Virus record (IMG/VR): IMGVR_UViG_3300000116_000208
Span: 1-24,728 of that record
DNA: 24,728 nucleotides
Reading direction: 5' to 3' (one strand)
Source: a virus
Shown: one piece after another, positions 13,517-22,800 of the stretch
How the letters are laid out: each line of letters starts with the position of its first letter
Numbering within the stretch: position 1 is the first letter of the stretch
Translations under genes and position numbers: made by a program
Notes under the pieces: model-generated
Seen by the model: the letters and a program-made list of their open reading frames with translations, nothing else
Databases searched by the model: none
Told to the model about the DNA's origin: nothing

Positions 13517-15438
13517 GTGAGTTCCGAACATACGGAGAGATGGATGACCCTATCGTAAGAGATGGGGACAGAAGCTTCGTGGGTATCAATAGCTACCTTG
13601 AGCCAGAGACTTTAAGTGAGGGGTATGTTCAGGACGCACAGGACATGCGTATGGACGGAGAGCGAGCCAAGGTCAGGGGCGGTTGGGATTTTCAAGCAGG
13701 ACTCACAGGTATTTCTCCATCATATACGTATAGTGCAGGCACAGACCAAGTATGGGGGACGGGAGTTTATAGTGACCCAGATGACGGGAATAAGGAATGG
13801 GTGGTAAACGCCACAAGGGATAAGGTAATCCTTTGGAACCAGACCGAGCAGTTGTATGTTAATTACTACTCAGTAGGCATTGCTGACTCTGACGTAAGCA
13901 CAGCCAACGATACATTCACAGAAAGTAGCAACCATAGCTTACAGACTGGAAGTGCTGTGCGGGTAACAACAGACGACACATTACCATCTCCTCTTGCGGT
14001 GGATACCACGTACTATGTCATCAAGGACTCAGACACTGTGTTTAAGTTGGCGGAAAGCTATGCCAATGCGATAGCAGGTACACAGATTGATATTGCTACA
14101 ACTGGCACAGGCAACCACACTTTTAGCGAGACAGTAGACAACACGTCAAATCCTACGATCGTGCAGGGATTTAATCAGGTGTTCATCCTCAGATATAAAG
14201 CAAGACCTTTGGTATGGGATGGAACGATTACTGCGACAGGAGATGTGGTGGATAGTCAGTTTGTTAGTCTCAGCAACACAGCAACTTTACAATCAGGAGG
14301 TGCAGGAACAGGCGATGCGTTCCCTTCAACAGATTATGGCATTCACTTTCGTGATCGGCTATGGGGCATACAACCTCCTGATGTGGTCACTCCGACACAA
14401 GCAGTCAAGGGAGCACAAACAGTCATAGGTTCAGATTTACTGGAACCAAACAACGTCACGCCTACTGAGTCTGAGTTCTACATGAATCAGGGGTCAGCAG
14501 ACTGGACAGTTGGATTCAGTACATACCAAGAGAATAGCCTGATCGTCTTTAATCGCAGGAGCATACGAATGCTCACCAATGTTCACGCCACTTCGATTAG
14601 TGAGAACTATCCGATTACCACAAGGTATGGTTGTGCAGCAAGACGCTCAATAGCCCAAGGAGGCGGTTATATCTTCTTTTTGAGTGACGAGGGTGTGATG
14701 ACCTTATCGTCTGCACAGGATAGCGTAACGGGAATGGGTCTAACTGTCAGTAAGTTACAAGGCGGAACAGAACCACTGAGTAAATCTATTCAGGAGCAGG
14801 TCAATAATATCGACTACACTGAATCGGTAGTGAAGTCAGCATGTGGAGTAATCCATGACAATAAGTATTACCTAGCAGTGCGTCTGACAACTGACAGCAG
14901 CAATACAACAGTCTTTGTTTACGACATCATCAATCAGGCATGGGTCAGTAAAGACACGTATCCTAGTGGGATTGAAAACTTTCAGAAGATTATCTACAAC
15001 CAGAAGATTCGACTCTTTGCCACACTACCGACAGGGTGGTATTTGATGGAGGAGAACGCTGGGCTGGATGATACCAATCGGACTGTTGGCAGTGATTCGG
15101 AGACAGATACAGTAGCTATTACTGCAAAGTTAAAGACAAGGAATTACACATTTGGAACCAATGCAATTAAGCACTTTCAGCGAGTTAAGCTTGGAGTCAA
15201 TGTTGTGTCTGGTGATGCTTTTACCGTCAAGTGCAACAGCACAGACCCAGATATTACAAAGACTGTTGGATCATATACAGCAACAGGAACAGAAGACCTT
15301 GCGTTAAATTACGGATCAAGGCAACGTGGATACAGTTGCAATATTGAGGTGGACGTAACGGCAGGGAGTCCAGAGTTTAGGTACGTAAGTCTATCGGGAA
15401 CACAACAGGAACAATTAGGACGCAGGGAGGTCAGTTAA
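13513..15438 (+). CDS. Tail nozzle/DNA-stabilisation-like beta-propeller protein
   Basis: A 641-residue protein using a GTG start that overlaps the previous gene (GTGA). The N-terminal block GINSYLEPETLSEGYVQDAQ then RAKVRGGW matches the start seen in P22 gp10-like stabilisation and T7 gp12-like nozzle proteins ('G..t..dp..L..g....a.N...R.Gw'). The body is strand-rich, as in a propeller. Residues ~133-206 look like an inserted small beta domain (TGSAVRVTTDDTLPSPLAVD, TTYYVIKDSDTVFKLA, then IDIATTGTGNHTF), common in phage fibres and nozzles. It would close the head-tail channel and contact the fibre encoded next. Assigned by N-terminal pattern, length and position. Confidence 0.72.
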   Translation: MSEFRTYGEMDDPIVRDGDRSFVGINSYLEPETLSEGYVQDAQDMRMDGERAKVRGGWDFQAGLTGISPSYTYSAGTDQVWGTGVYSDPDDGNKEWVVNATRDKVILWNQTEQLYVNYYSVGIADSDVSTANDTFTESSNHSLQTGSAVRVTTDDTLPSPLAVDTTYYVIKDSDTVFKLAESYANAIAGTQIDIATTGTGNHTFSETVDNTSNPTIVQGFNQVFILRYKARPLVWDGTITATGDVVDSQFVSLSNTATLQSGGAGTGDAFPSTDYGIHFRDRLWGIQPPDVVTPTQAVKGAQTVIGSDLLEPNNVTPTESEFYMNQGSADWTVGFSTYQENSLIVFNRRSIRMLTNVHATSISENYPITTRYGCAARRSIAQGGGYIFFLSDEGVMTLSSAQDSVTGMGLTVSKLQGGTEPLSKSIQEQVNNIDYTESVVKSACGVIHDNKYYLAVRLTTDSSNTTVFVYDIINQAWVSKDTYPSGIENFQKIIYNQKIRLFATLPTGWYLMEENAGLDDTNRTVGSDSETDTVAITAKLKTRNYTFGTNAIKHFQRVKLGVNVVSGDAFTVKCNSTDPDITKTVGSYTATGTEDLALNYGSRQRGYSCNIEVDVTAGSPEFRYVSLSGTQQEQLGRREVS

Positions 15439-15439
15439 G

Positions 15440-15946
15440 ATGCCATTACCAGTAGGTGCTCCATTAGACCCAAGCACATTTGGGGGTCTTTCAACCAAGG
15501 ATACTGTAGATAATACTGACTGGTCAGGGGTAGATCTGTCTATCGTCAACGGGGGAACAGGAGCAAGTACCGCAGCAGGAGCCAGGACAAACTTGGGTCT
15601 AGGGGATTTAGCCATACAGAACACTGTAAGTAACGAAGATTGGGATGGTGCAGATTTAGCAGTTTCTAACGGAGGCACAGGATCAAGTACAGCAAGTGGA
15701 GCGAGGACAAACTTAGGTTTGGGTAGTGTAGCAACACAGAACTCTAATAATATTTCTATTACTGGTGGATCAATAACAGGCACAGAGGTTACCTTAGAGA
15801 CTTTTACTGTAGCAGGAGCACCATCAGGCAGTGTAGGGAGAATAGGGTACTGCACAGATGGAGACGCAGGGTCTGCGTGTTTTGTGGTGCATGATGGGAC
15901 AGATTGGAAAGTCTTATCACTGGGGGCAACAATATCATCTACTTAA
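15440..15946 (+). CDS. Short tail fibre protein with two 40-residue repeats
   Basis: A 168-residue protein one base after the nozzle stop, with GGGAGG as ribosome-binding site. Residues 21-60 and 61-100 are tandem repeats, each with NGGTG-STA-GARTNLGLG, a well-known tail-fibre motif. The C-terminal ~45 residues (SGSVGRIGYCTDGDAGSACF then HDGTDWKVLS) resemble the tip or trimer end of phage fibres. It probably trimerises and binds host surface or links a longer fibre. At 168 residues it is short for a full receptor-binding fibre. Confidence 0.82.
   Translation: MPLPVGAPLDPSTFGGLSTKDTVDNTDWSGVDLSIVNGGTGASTAAGARTNLGLGDLAIQNTVSNEDWDGADLAVSNGGTGSSTASGARTNLGLGSVATQNSNNISITGGSITGTEVTLETFTVAGAPSGSVGRIGYCTDGDAGSACFVVHDGTDWKVLSLGATISST
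15500..15739 (+). repeat. Two tandem 120-bp coding repeats in the fibre gene
   Basis: Units at 15500-15619 and 15620-15739 each encode 40 residues. They share DxD/ExW, NGGTG, STA, GARTNLGLG and a terminal xQ. DNA identity is strongest over the GARTNLG codons (agGACAAACTTgGGT and the matching stretch). Repeat-number change here would alter fibre length. Confidence 0.75.
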
Positions 15947-15950
15947 CCAA

Positions 15951-16292
15951 GTGAACATTTTTGAGCAGGCGGAGCAATGCTATAAACAAGTTGGTATTGA
16001 CATACACCTAGACATCGCCAATTATGCAATGCACGAAGGATATGTATTCCTCACTCCCGACTTTATGTTGTGGGGCAAACCCGTAAGACGGGATGGAGGA
16101 CTTCCTCACGCACAGTGGAAAGTAGCGGAACCAGACGCTTTTTATGTGCGGTTCGCAGTAGGGAAGGGATGCCTTGATAAATTCTTGAGCCTCACTCCTT
16201 TATGTAGGTTGCCATATATTGGTTGGAGTCGCTACTTAAAGAACAAACCTTTACGTTACTACAAAACAGAACACCTACTAAGAGGAATTTAA
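15951..16292 (+). CDS. Conserved small phage protein (113 aa)
   Basis: The reading frame is open from 15858, but that start lies inside the fibre gene, so I choose GTG at 15951, five bases after the fibre stop. The product reads VNIFEQAEQCYKQVGIDIHL and has an ANYAMHEGYVFLTPDFMLWG segment, a Trp and Ala/Glu-rich middle, and an end KPLRYYKTEHLLRGI. I recall proteins of this shape ('...HEGYVf.TPdff.lgrpv...', ending in 'lRyYrTerl.r') in marine and environmental phages between fibre and internal virion genes. Function unknown. No strong Shine-Dalgarno precedes the GTG. Confidence 0.6.
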   Translation: MNIFEQAEQCYKQVGIDIHLDIANYAMHEGYVFLTPDFMLWGKPVRRDGGLPHAQWKVAEPDAFYVRFAVGKGCLDKFLSLTPLCRLPYIGWSRYLKNKPLRYYKTEHLLRGI

Positions 16293-16293
16293 T

Positions 16294-18090
16294 ATGGATG
16301 GCGGAGATATAAATTACCCTGCACAACCTAGCTACGGCGAGGGGTTGGCAGATGCAATGCGAGCACAAGCAAGCATGGCAACAGGAGCAAAGATTGGTGA
16401 AGAGACTGCTGGTGCAGACCTGAAGGCAGCATTGCAAGAGTCGGGATTGATTCAAGAGGGTCAGTTACTTGGCGAAGCGATTGCTGATATTGATAAGAGG
16501 ATTCGCTCCAAATATGGACAGAGTGAAGTTGATCTTATTGGTCAAAGATTACTTGGGGATATCACAAGGGCAGGTGAAGGTGGTCGATATGTGTCGGGTC
16601 AACAGTTTCGTGATGCAAGTGGTGCGATTACGGAAGACACTCAGCAAATAAATTCTGAGGAAGATCGTGTTGCATTGTGGTTAAGCCAGAGGCCCGACTT
16701 GCAGAAGGCATTTGATGAAGATGGTGCAGGCGAGGGGAAAACAGAGAAAAAAAAGATTGCAGATATTAAAGCAAAAGGTGGAACTGCACAAGACTTTGCT
16801 AAGTGGCACTTAGAAAGGGCACAATCAGGAGGATACGGACAAGGTGGCCTTGACCAACAGATTGCACTACGATTACCAAAAGTCGGGGAGTTCTATGACC
16901 CTCAAGGCATTGATTTATATGGCGGAAAGTCGGGAGTACTAACACAGGAGGATGTTTATTCTATACACGAAGGCGGCGAAGGTGCAATAGTATCTCGCAC
17001 AGGTGGACTCCTTGATCTATATGGTGGCAGCACGAAGGTACGGCAGTACGATTCTGCTGCTTATGAGCAAGCCATTAGTGAAGGCAAGTCGGAGGAGAAA
17101 GCACAAGCCGCCGCAACAAAATATGGCACAGCAGGATTCGACCCAGAAACACAAGAGTTCCAGGGGTTAATTCCCATGCAGCAACAGGCACAGGCATACC
17201 TTGCATCTCAGCAACGGGAGTCTGACATTGCCGATGTTGAGAAGTTTGGCACACGGGCAACAGAAGCAATCCGTGAGCAGGGAGACATTCGTGGTGCATT
17301 AGCTGATTTATCTACATACCAGAACAGGAACTTAGCTCAAACTGGAACTGCTCGCCAAATGCTAATGGGTGAAGCAATACGCAATATAGGCCAAGGTCTA
17401 TCAGCAAGAGAGCAACGAGATATTGAGCAAGCAAGCCGACAAGCTGGAGCCGCAACAGGACGTATGCGTGATTTCGGGAGAATGGTTGGAGAAGCTACAG
17501 CACTCACAGAAGGTAATCGCTTACGCCGACAACAGAACCTCGCACAAGCACAATCCATTCTTGGTTCTGAGATGGGCATAAAGGGACAGGAGATGGCAAT
17601 GGGACTCCAGAGGTTGGGTGCAGAGCAATCGACCGCAGCAGACCCAATGATGGCGATTCTAGGCAGACCTAGTTCAGCAGCACCCGCAGCAGGTGGACTC
17701 GCACAAATGGGAATGCAGACACAACAGCAGTCAGGCCCACAATTCTTTAACCCAGAAGCAGGTCTTGGATACATACAGAACGCAGCAACCAACCAAGCCA
17801 ATATTGCAGCGGCTCAAGCTGGAGCACAAGGCAGCATGATGAGTGGACTCTTTCAAGGATTAGGAACAGTAGGAGGAGCAGCACTACCATTACTGTGTTG
17901 GGTGGCACGGGAAGTATATGGTTCAGATAATCCACGCTGGTTGCAGTTCCGTGCATGGATGCTGACCGACTCTCCAAAGTGGTTGCTCAATCTATACATC
18001 AAATATGGTGAGAGGTTTGCCAACTGGATTAGAAACAAGCCAACAATCAAGAGTATGATCCGCTACTGGATGGATACCCGTATCGCATAA
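16294..18090 (+). CDS. Internal virion protein A with C-terminal cysteine box (598 aa)
   Basis: First of three large genes after the tail genes, in the place of T7 gp14-like ejection proteins. AGAGGA precedes the ATG. The first ~280 residues are mixed, and ~290-500 are Gln/Ala/Arg-rich helices (QREQDIE-type repeats), likely coiled. A Gly/Ala-rich hydrophobic stretch (GLFQGLGTVGGAALPLL) precedes a conserved-looking C-terminal block beginning at Cys535: CWVAREVYGSDNPRWLQFRA, then a series of aromatic/basic motifs (LYIKYGERFANWIRNK). The helical, Gln-rich nature fits proteins ejected with the DNA. No lytic enzyme motif is visible. The stop is 10 bp before the next ATG. Confidence 0.7.
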   Translation: MDGGDINYPAQPSYGEGLADAMRAQASMATGAKIGEETAGADLKAALQESGLIQEGQLLGEAIADIDKRIRSKYGQSEVDLIGQRLLGDITRAGEGGRYVSGQQFRDASGAITEDTQQINSEEDRVALWLSQRPDLQKAFDEDGAGEGKTEKKKIADIKAKGGTAQDFAKWHLERAQSGGYGQGGLDQQIALRLPKVGEFYDPQGIDLYGGKSGVLTQEDVYSIHEGGEGAIVSRTGGLLDLYGGSTKVRQYDSAAYEQAISEGKSEEKAQAAATKYGTAGFDPETQEFQGLIPMQQQAQAYLASQQRESDIADVEKFGTRATEAIREQGDIRGALADLSTYQNRNLAQTGTARQMLMGEAIRNIGQGLSAREQRDIEQASRQAGAATGRMRDFGRMVGEATALTEGNRLRRQQNLAQAQSILGSEMGIKGQEMAMGLQRLGAEQSTAADPMMAILGRPSSAAPAAGGLAQMGMQTQQQSGPQFFNPEAGLGYIQNAATNQANIAAAQAGAQGSMMSGLFQGLGTVGGAALPLLCWVAREVYGSDNPRWLQFRAWMLTDSPKWLLNLYIKYGERFANWIRNKPTIKSMIRYWMDTRIA

Positions 18091-18100
18091 GGAGGACACA

Positions 18101-19831
18101 ATGGCTAGACAAATGTTCACAGGGAATTACGGAGCACCACTTGCACAGGTGGACACCCGACCTATCCTGGCAGCAGGTCAGGCATGGGGTCAGGCGTTTC
18201 AGAACTTAGGCCAAGTGGCAAGCGATGTTGTGGAGAAGCATCGTGAGAAGAAGCAGAAGGAGGAATTGAAACCGCAGGTCATTGATACACTTGCAAAGAT
18301 GAATCCTGAGTGGACACTTGAGGAGTTGGGCATGGCAGCAGAGGCTACACTGAAAGGTGATAACCTCAAGACTGTAGCAGGACTCCAGCAGATGCAGGCA
18401 CAGCAACAACAGATGCAGGCACAAAAGCAGCAGATGGACTTCTTTCAAACAGTGAAGGATTTCAAAGCACAGCAAGAGGAGAATCAAGCTAATCGCATAG
18501 GGTTACTTAATAAGTTATCTCAACAAACATTTAAGTCCGAAGAAGCACAAGCTAAATGGAATGAAGCAATACAGGCCGCCTTCCCTGCTAACGAGGTTGC
18601 CGCATTACAGAGGCGACAAGCGGAGGCACAAGCAGTTGCTCTGGAGCAAGCAAACAAGCTGAATGCCAGAAAGATGGAGATCCAGAACGAGATTGATAAG
18701 GCTGTTGACCCTGTAGAGGTGGCAAAACTTGAGAAAGAACTACTTACGATAAGTCGAGATCAAGCACTTGCCAATATAACTGGCACGGAAACAAGAACAA
18801 AGGCTTTGGAACTAACCAATCAACTGAATGCCAGAAAGATGGAGATTCAGAACAAGATTGATGAAGCAGTTGACCCTGTAGAGCAAGCTAAACTACAAGC
18901 CGAACTTGCACAGGTCGAACTGGATATTGCACGGGCCAATGTAAGTGGCATACAGGCAAGAACGAAAGCTGTAGAATTTGAAACAGAAACCAAGAAGAAG
19001 ACGCAAGAACTCTACCCTCTTGCCGAGCAGATTGAAGACGAGAAGGAGGAAAAGAAAGTAAGACGGGATTACACCAAGGCTATGACCGAGGGTGCGACTG
19101 CAACCACCGCCGAAAAGAAACGCATAGCAGAAGTCAGCAAGGCACGTAACTTCGTGCAGGTTGACTCCAATGGTAACGTGAGCGTAAAACAAGGCGGTAA
19201 GGATATTGCACCCGATATACTGGAAGATGCTATCTTCGAGAAGGAGAAGCGTTGGCATGAGATGCAAATGGCCAAACTTCAACGTGAAGGAACTCTTGAA
19301 ACAACACTTGGTAAACGTAAATACGCTCAGTATTTGGATTGGCAGATGACGGCAAAGAACGCTCAAAAGGTTCCAACCACTGAAGCAGAGAGACACATCG
19401 CCATGCTACCACCAGAGCAACAAGCGGAGGCAAGCCGTAAGCGTTTATCCGTTCTGATGGGAGAGAGCGGAGATCTCAAGGGACAGGTTAAACATCTTGG
19501 TGATTCACTCATCACACCAAAACTTAGTACAAAAACAGTAGCGGAAATGTATCGTCTCGGTAAAGAGGGCGGTAGTGATGCGGTAAAATTTGATGAGAAA
19601 AAAAATACAATGAAGTTAGAATTCTTGGTAGATGGCAAGCCAGAGAAGGACACTATCAAATTAACACCAATGGTAACAAAGCAAATCCAGCAGTACCTCA
19701 ATCTAAATGACCAACTCATGGGAATGCCGACCAATGAGACACCTACACCAAAACCCACACCAGAACCCACACCAACGCAGTTCAATAAAGAAGAGGCTAT
19801 TTCCAATATGCGTAACTATTTTAATCCGTAA
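18101..19831 (+). CDS. Internal virion protein B, coiled-coil-rich (576 aa)
   Basis: GGAGG precedes the ATG at 18101. The protein is dominated by long charged helices: Gln-rich at 98-115 (QMQAQQQQMQAQKQQMDF), then a tandem 55-residue repeat at 185-294, then Lys/Glu coiled coil to ~335. The C-terminus carries a Pro/Thr/Lys stretch (TPTPKPTPEPTPTQ) before a short end. Position between two other large virion proteins matches a gp15-like ejection protein that lines the DNA channel. No signal peptide, enzyme motif or membrane segment is visible. Six bases separate it from the next gene. Confidence 0.68.
   Translation: MARQMFTGNYGAPLAQVDTRPILAAGQAWGQAFQNLGQVASDVVEKHREKKQKEELKPQVIDTLAKMNPEWTLEELGMAAEATLKGDNLKTVAGLQQMQAQQQQMQAQKQQMDFFQTVKDFKAQQEENQANRIGLLNKLSQQTFKSEEAQAKWNEAIQAAFPANEVAALQRRQAEAQAVALEQANKLNARKMEIQNEIDKAVDPVEVAKLEKELLTISRDQALANITGTETRTKALELTNQLNARKMEIQNKIDEAVDPVEQAKLQAELAQVELDIARANVSGIQARTKAVEFETETKKKTQELYPLAEQIEDEKEEKKVRRDYTKAMTEGATATTAEKKRIAEVSKARNFVQVDSNGNVSVKQGGKDIAPDILEDAIFEKEKRWHEMQMAKLQREGTLETTLGKRKYAQYLDWQMTAKNAQKVPTTEAERHIAMLPPEQQAEASRKRLSVLMGESGDLKGQVKHLGDSLITPKLSTKTVAEMYRLGKEGGSDAVKFDEKKNTMKLEFLVDGKPEKDTIKLTPMVTKQIQQYLNLNDQLMGMPTNETPTPKPTPEPTPTQFNKEEAISNMRNYFNP
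18653..18982 (+). repeat. Tandem duplication of 165 bp in internal virion gene B
   Basis: Residues 185-239 and 240-294 are two 55-residue units that begin N-K/Q-LNARKMEIQN and continue with D-AVDPVE. The first ~67 bp of each unit (18653 and 18818 starts) are nearly identical; the rest has diverged. A recent or constrained duplication of a coiled-coil segment is implied. Confidence 0.75.
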
Positions 19832-19836
19832 GAATC

Positions 19837-22800
19837 ATGGCATTTTCTTTTAATCCATTTGCAAAAAAAAAAGAACCTGCTAACAATAGGCAGGAAGCAC
19901 TCACAAAGCGTCGGGATGCACTGATTAATTACCTAGAGAGCAATGAGGATCAACTTCGGTTATTTGATTCTCTTGATAAGACTGGCAAGGATGAATATGC
20001 CAATACGTTCTACGAAGTGTATGCTGATGAGGGTATGGCTACATACTTAGCTTATCCTAACAACGAACTCTTAATCCCCACGAATGATCTCATGGGTAGT
20101 TCACCTATGGATTGGGTTGATAAAACAGAAGACAGACGGAAGTATGGCTTTGGGTTAAAAAAACGAATATTGAAAGAACTTCCACTCTACGACACGGGCA
20201 TCGAGCGTTTGTATGATGCAGTTGATAAAGGTGATGTAAAACTCAGTGAGTTGGATGAGGGTAGTCTTGCTGTAATCGGCGGGATACTACATCAGCGGGG
20301 ATCAGATAAAGCGGACGAGGCAAAGGTACAAGCCCGCAAAGCACTGGATAATATGATCCAGTCACATGAGGAACTTGGCCCAGAATACTTTGCTGACCCT
20401 GAAACATGGCAGATGCAGGTCTATGAAGGAGTGACCCGACCATTCTCTGACTTTGGTGTGTGGTTGGCAGGCAAGATAAAAGGAGACGACGAAATTGCCG
20501 AGACACGTAATAAAGCAACAGCACTGGAGCATGTAGCCTACCCTCAGAACCGCACATGGGAGAACGTAGGTGAGGTTGCAGGATTATTTGGTGGAAGCGT
20601 AGGTTTGTATCAAGGACTTGCCAAGAAGGGATTATCACAGGTTATTAAGGCTGGAGCACAAGGAGGCTGGAAGGTATCTGCTGCGGCTTTAGGAGCAACC
20701 AGTGCAGGTGAGTTCGCATTAGGTGCTGCATACGGCACACCGACCTTTGTGCTATCTCCAGAGAATCCCAATAGGGTCATGTCAGGACTGGAAGCAATGC
20801 TACTTGGTAATGTGTTTAATCTGGCAACTGATAGTTACCGCACATTCAAGGGGATGAAGAAGGCAGATGTGGTACAACAACTGGACGAGTTGAAACCTGA
20901 TGGATGGACTGAAGTTCGTGAGGGGATAATGAGTAAGTACAAGGATGTATCACCAGAGAACGCAGCACTTGCAAAGCAGTTTCAAGACAGGCCACCTACT
21001 TCTGAGGCCAAGAGTGCAATGTCGGGTAGAAACCTAGCGGACGACTATCGGCAAGCAGAAGCAGCACAACAACGCTTATTGCAGGAGCAGCAACCAAAAC
21101 CAGCAGACATTACGCCATCAAAGGTTGAAGGATTGCAAGAAGCTATGCAAGCACGGCAAATCCAAGAGCCTACATCTACGCCAGTCTCACAAGGAGATAG
21201 TGCTGCGGTCACACCTGAGTATGCAAGAAACGTAGAGATAGAGGATAGACTTACTGAGTTACGTGATCGCACTGCTGTAATTCAGCAACGCAGAGGTGCA
21301 TCAAAGAAGGAGAGTAACCGCATTCGTGATGAGGTGACACAACTCAAGCAAGAGCAGTTACTCAATAACACAGGTGACAAGTTGTCGAAGTATGAGCGTA
21401 TGGCAGAAGAGGCATACCCTGGTTCGGTATTGGGTATCAATGCGTACACTGGTGACTTTCAGGAACTGCGTAAACTAGCAACAAGGGAACTTGGACTTCG
21501 TACAGGCATGGGTTATCTCGGAGCACAGTCCGCAGAAGAGAACGATGGTAATCCATTTACAGGTTTCCTGCTTGGATTTATGATGCCAGTCCCCCGTGGT
21601 GCTTTGGTTGATAAGATGGGTAAAGCTAAAGGGTTGTTGCCATCACTCAAGCCATTTGATTATTTAATCAAGCCACACGATCAACGCATCAAAGACATTA
21701 GCCCACTGGCATGGAATAGTGTGCAGGGTGTAGCTCGAAGGAATTTAGAGGACGCATCAAACTATATCCATAGAGCAAATCCATTCTTTGAAACACTGGA
21801 CGCATTATGGAAATCAAAGGCAATAAGTCAGGATGACCTTAATGAGATAGTGGTAGCACTGCATCGTGGTGACAGACAAAGACTGTATGCCGCCTTTAAC
21901 AGAGCAACACCATCACAAGGAGGGCAAGCAGGTGCATTACAACAGGCACATAAGGAAGTGGAGGATGTGTTGGATGACTTGTTGCTTAATGCACAGGACG
22001 CAGGTGTGGATATAAAGCACCGCCCTAATTACTTCCCGACCAAAGTAAAGGATCTGGAGTTGCTGCGTAAGATTCGTGGCTACACAGAGGATGATGTATT
22101 TAAGGCAGCAGTTGATGAGTTCGAGCAGCAGATCGGTGCAAGGGCGACTCAGGCAGAGAAGATGGAAATCTACTCGGAGGTGGTGCGTCAACAGGAACGT
22201 AGCAGTCCTAGCTATATGAACCGCAGGAAGATTGATGACTTCGATGTGGATGACATGCCAGCATATGAGAATATCAGGGACGCATTCTCACAGTATGTTG
22301 GGAGTGTAGTGGAGCGTACTAATATGAACGTCTTCTTAGGTAAGTCCGCTGACAATGTACCTCCTCAGGTATATGGGAGAATTATCAAGGACTCTATTGG
22401 TAGTTCGATTGATGAGATGCTGGAGAAGATGAGTGCTCAGGGATTAGTCCCTGATCCTGCTGATATGCGTAAGCTAAAGAACCTGCTAAATGACTTTGCT
22501 GTTAATAGTGGACGCACAGGACTGGATGCACTGAGTGCTTACAAGAATCTATTTTATGCGACAACCATTGGTAATCCAATTAGTACGTTAAGCCAGGTGC
22601 CTGACCTCGCAATCATGGCATGTAAAGATCCTGCTGCTTTCGGTACGGCACTCAAGGATGCTATCAGGAATCGCAAGCTGGAGTTTGGTTTTGATCGTTA
22701 TGGTAAAGACCGCATCGCCGCCGACATACTGACTACTGGTGATGGATTGCGTGAGGGGATTAAAGACCTTAAAGGCAATCCCAAGTCAGCAAAGAAGTGG

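Noticed and set aside
15858-15950. N-terminal extension of the conserved 113-residue protein
   Set aside because: The extension lies wholly inside the fibre gene in another frame and has no ribosome-binding site. GTG at 15951 is right after the fibre stop.
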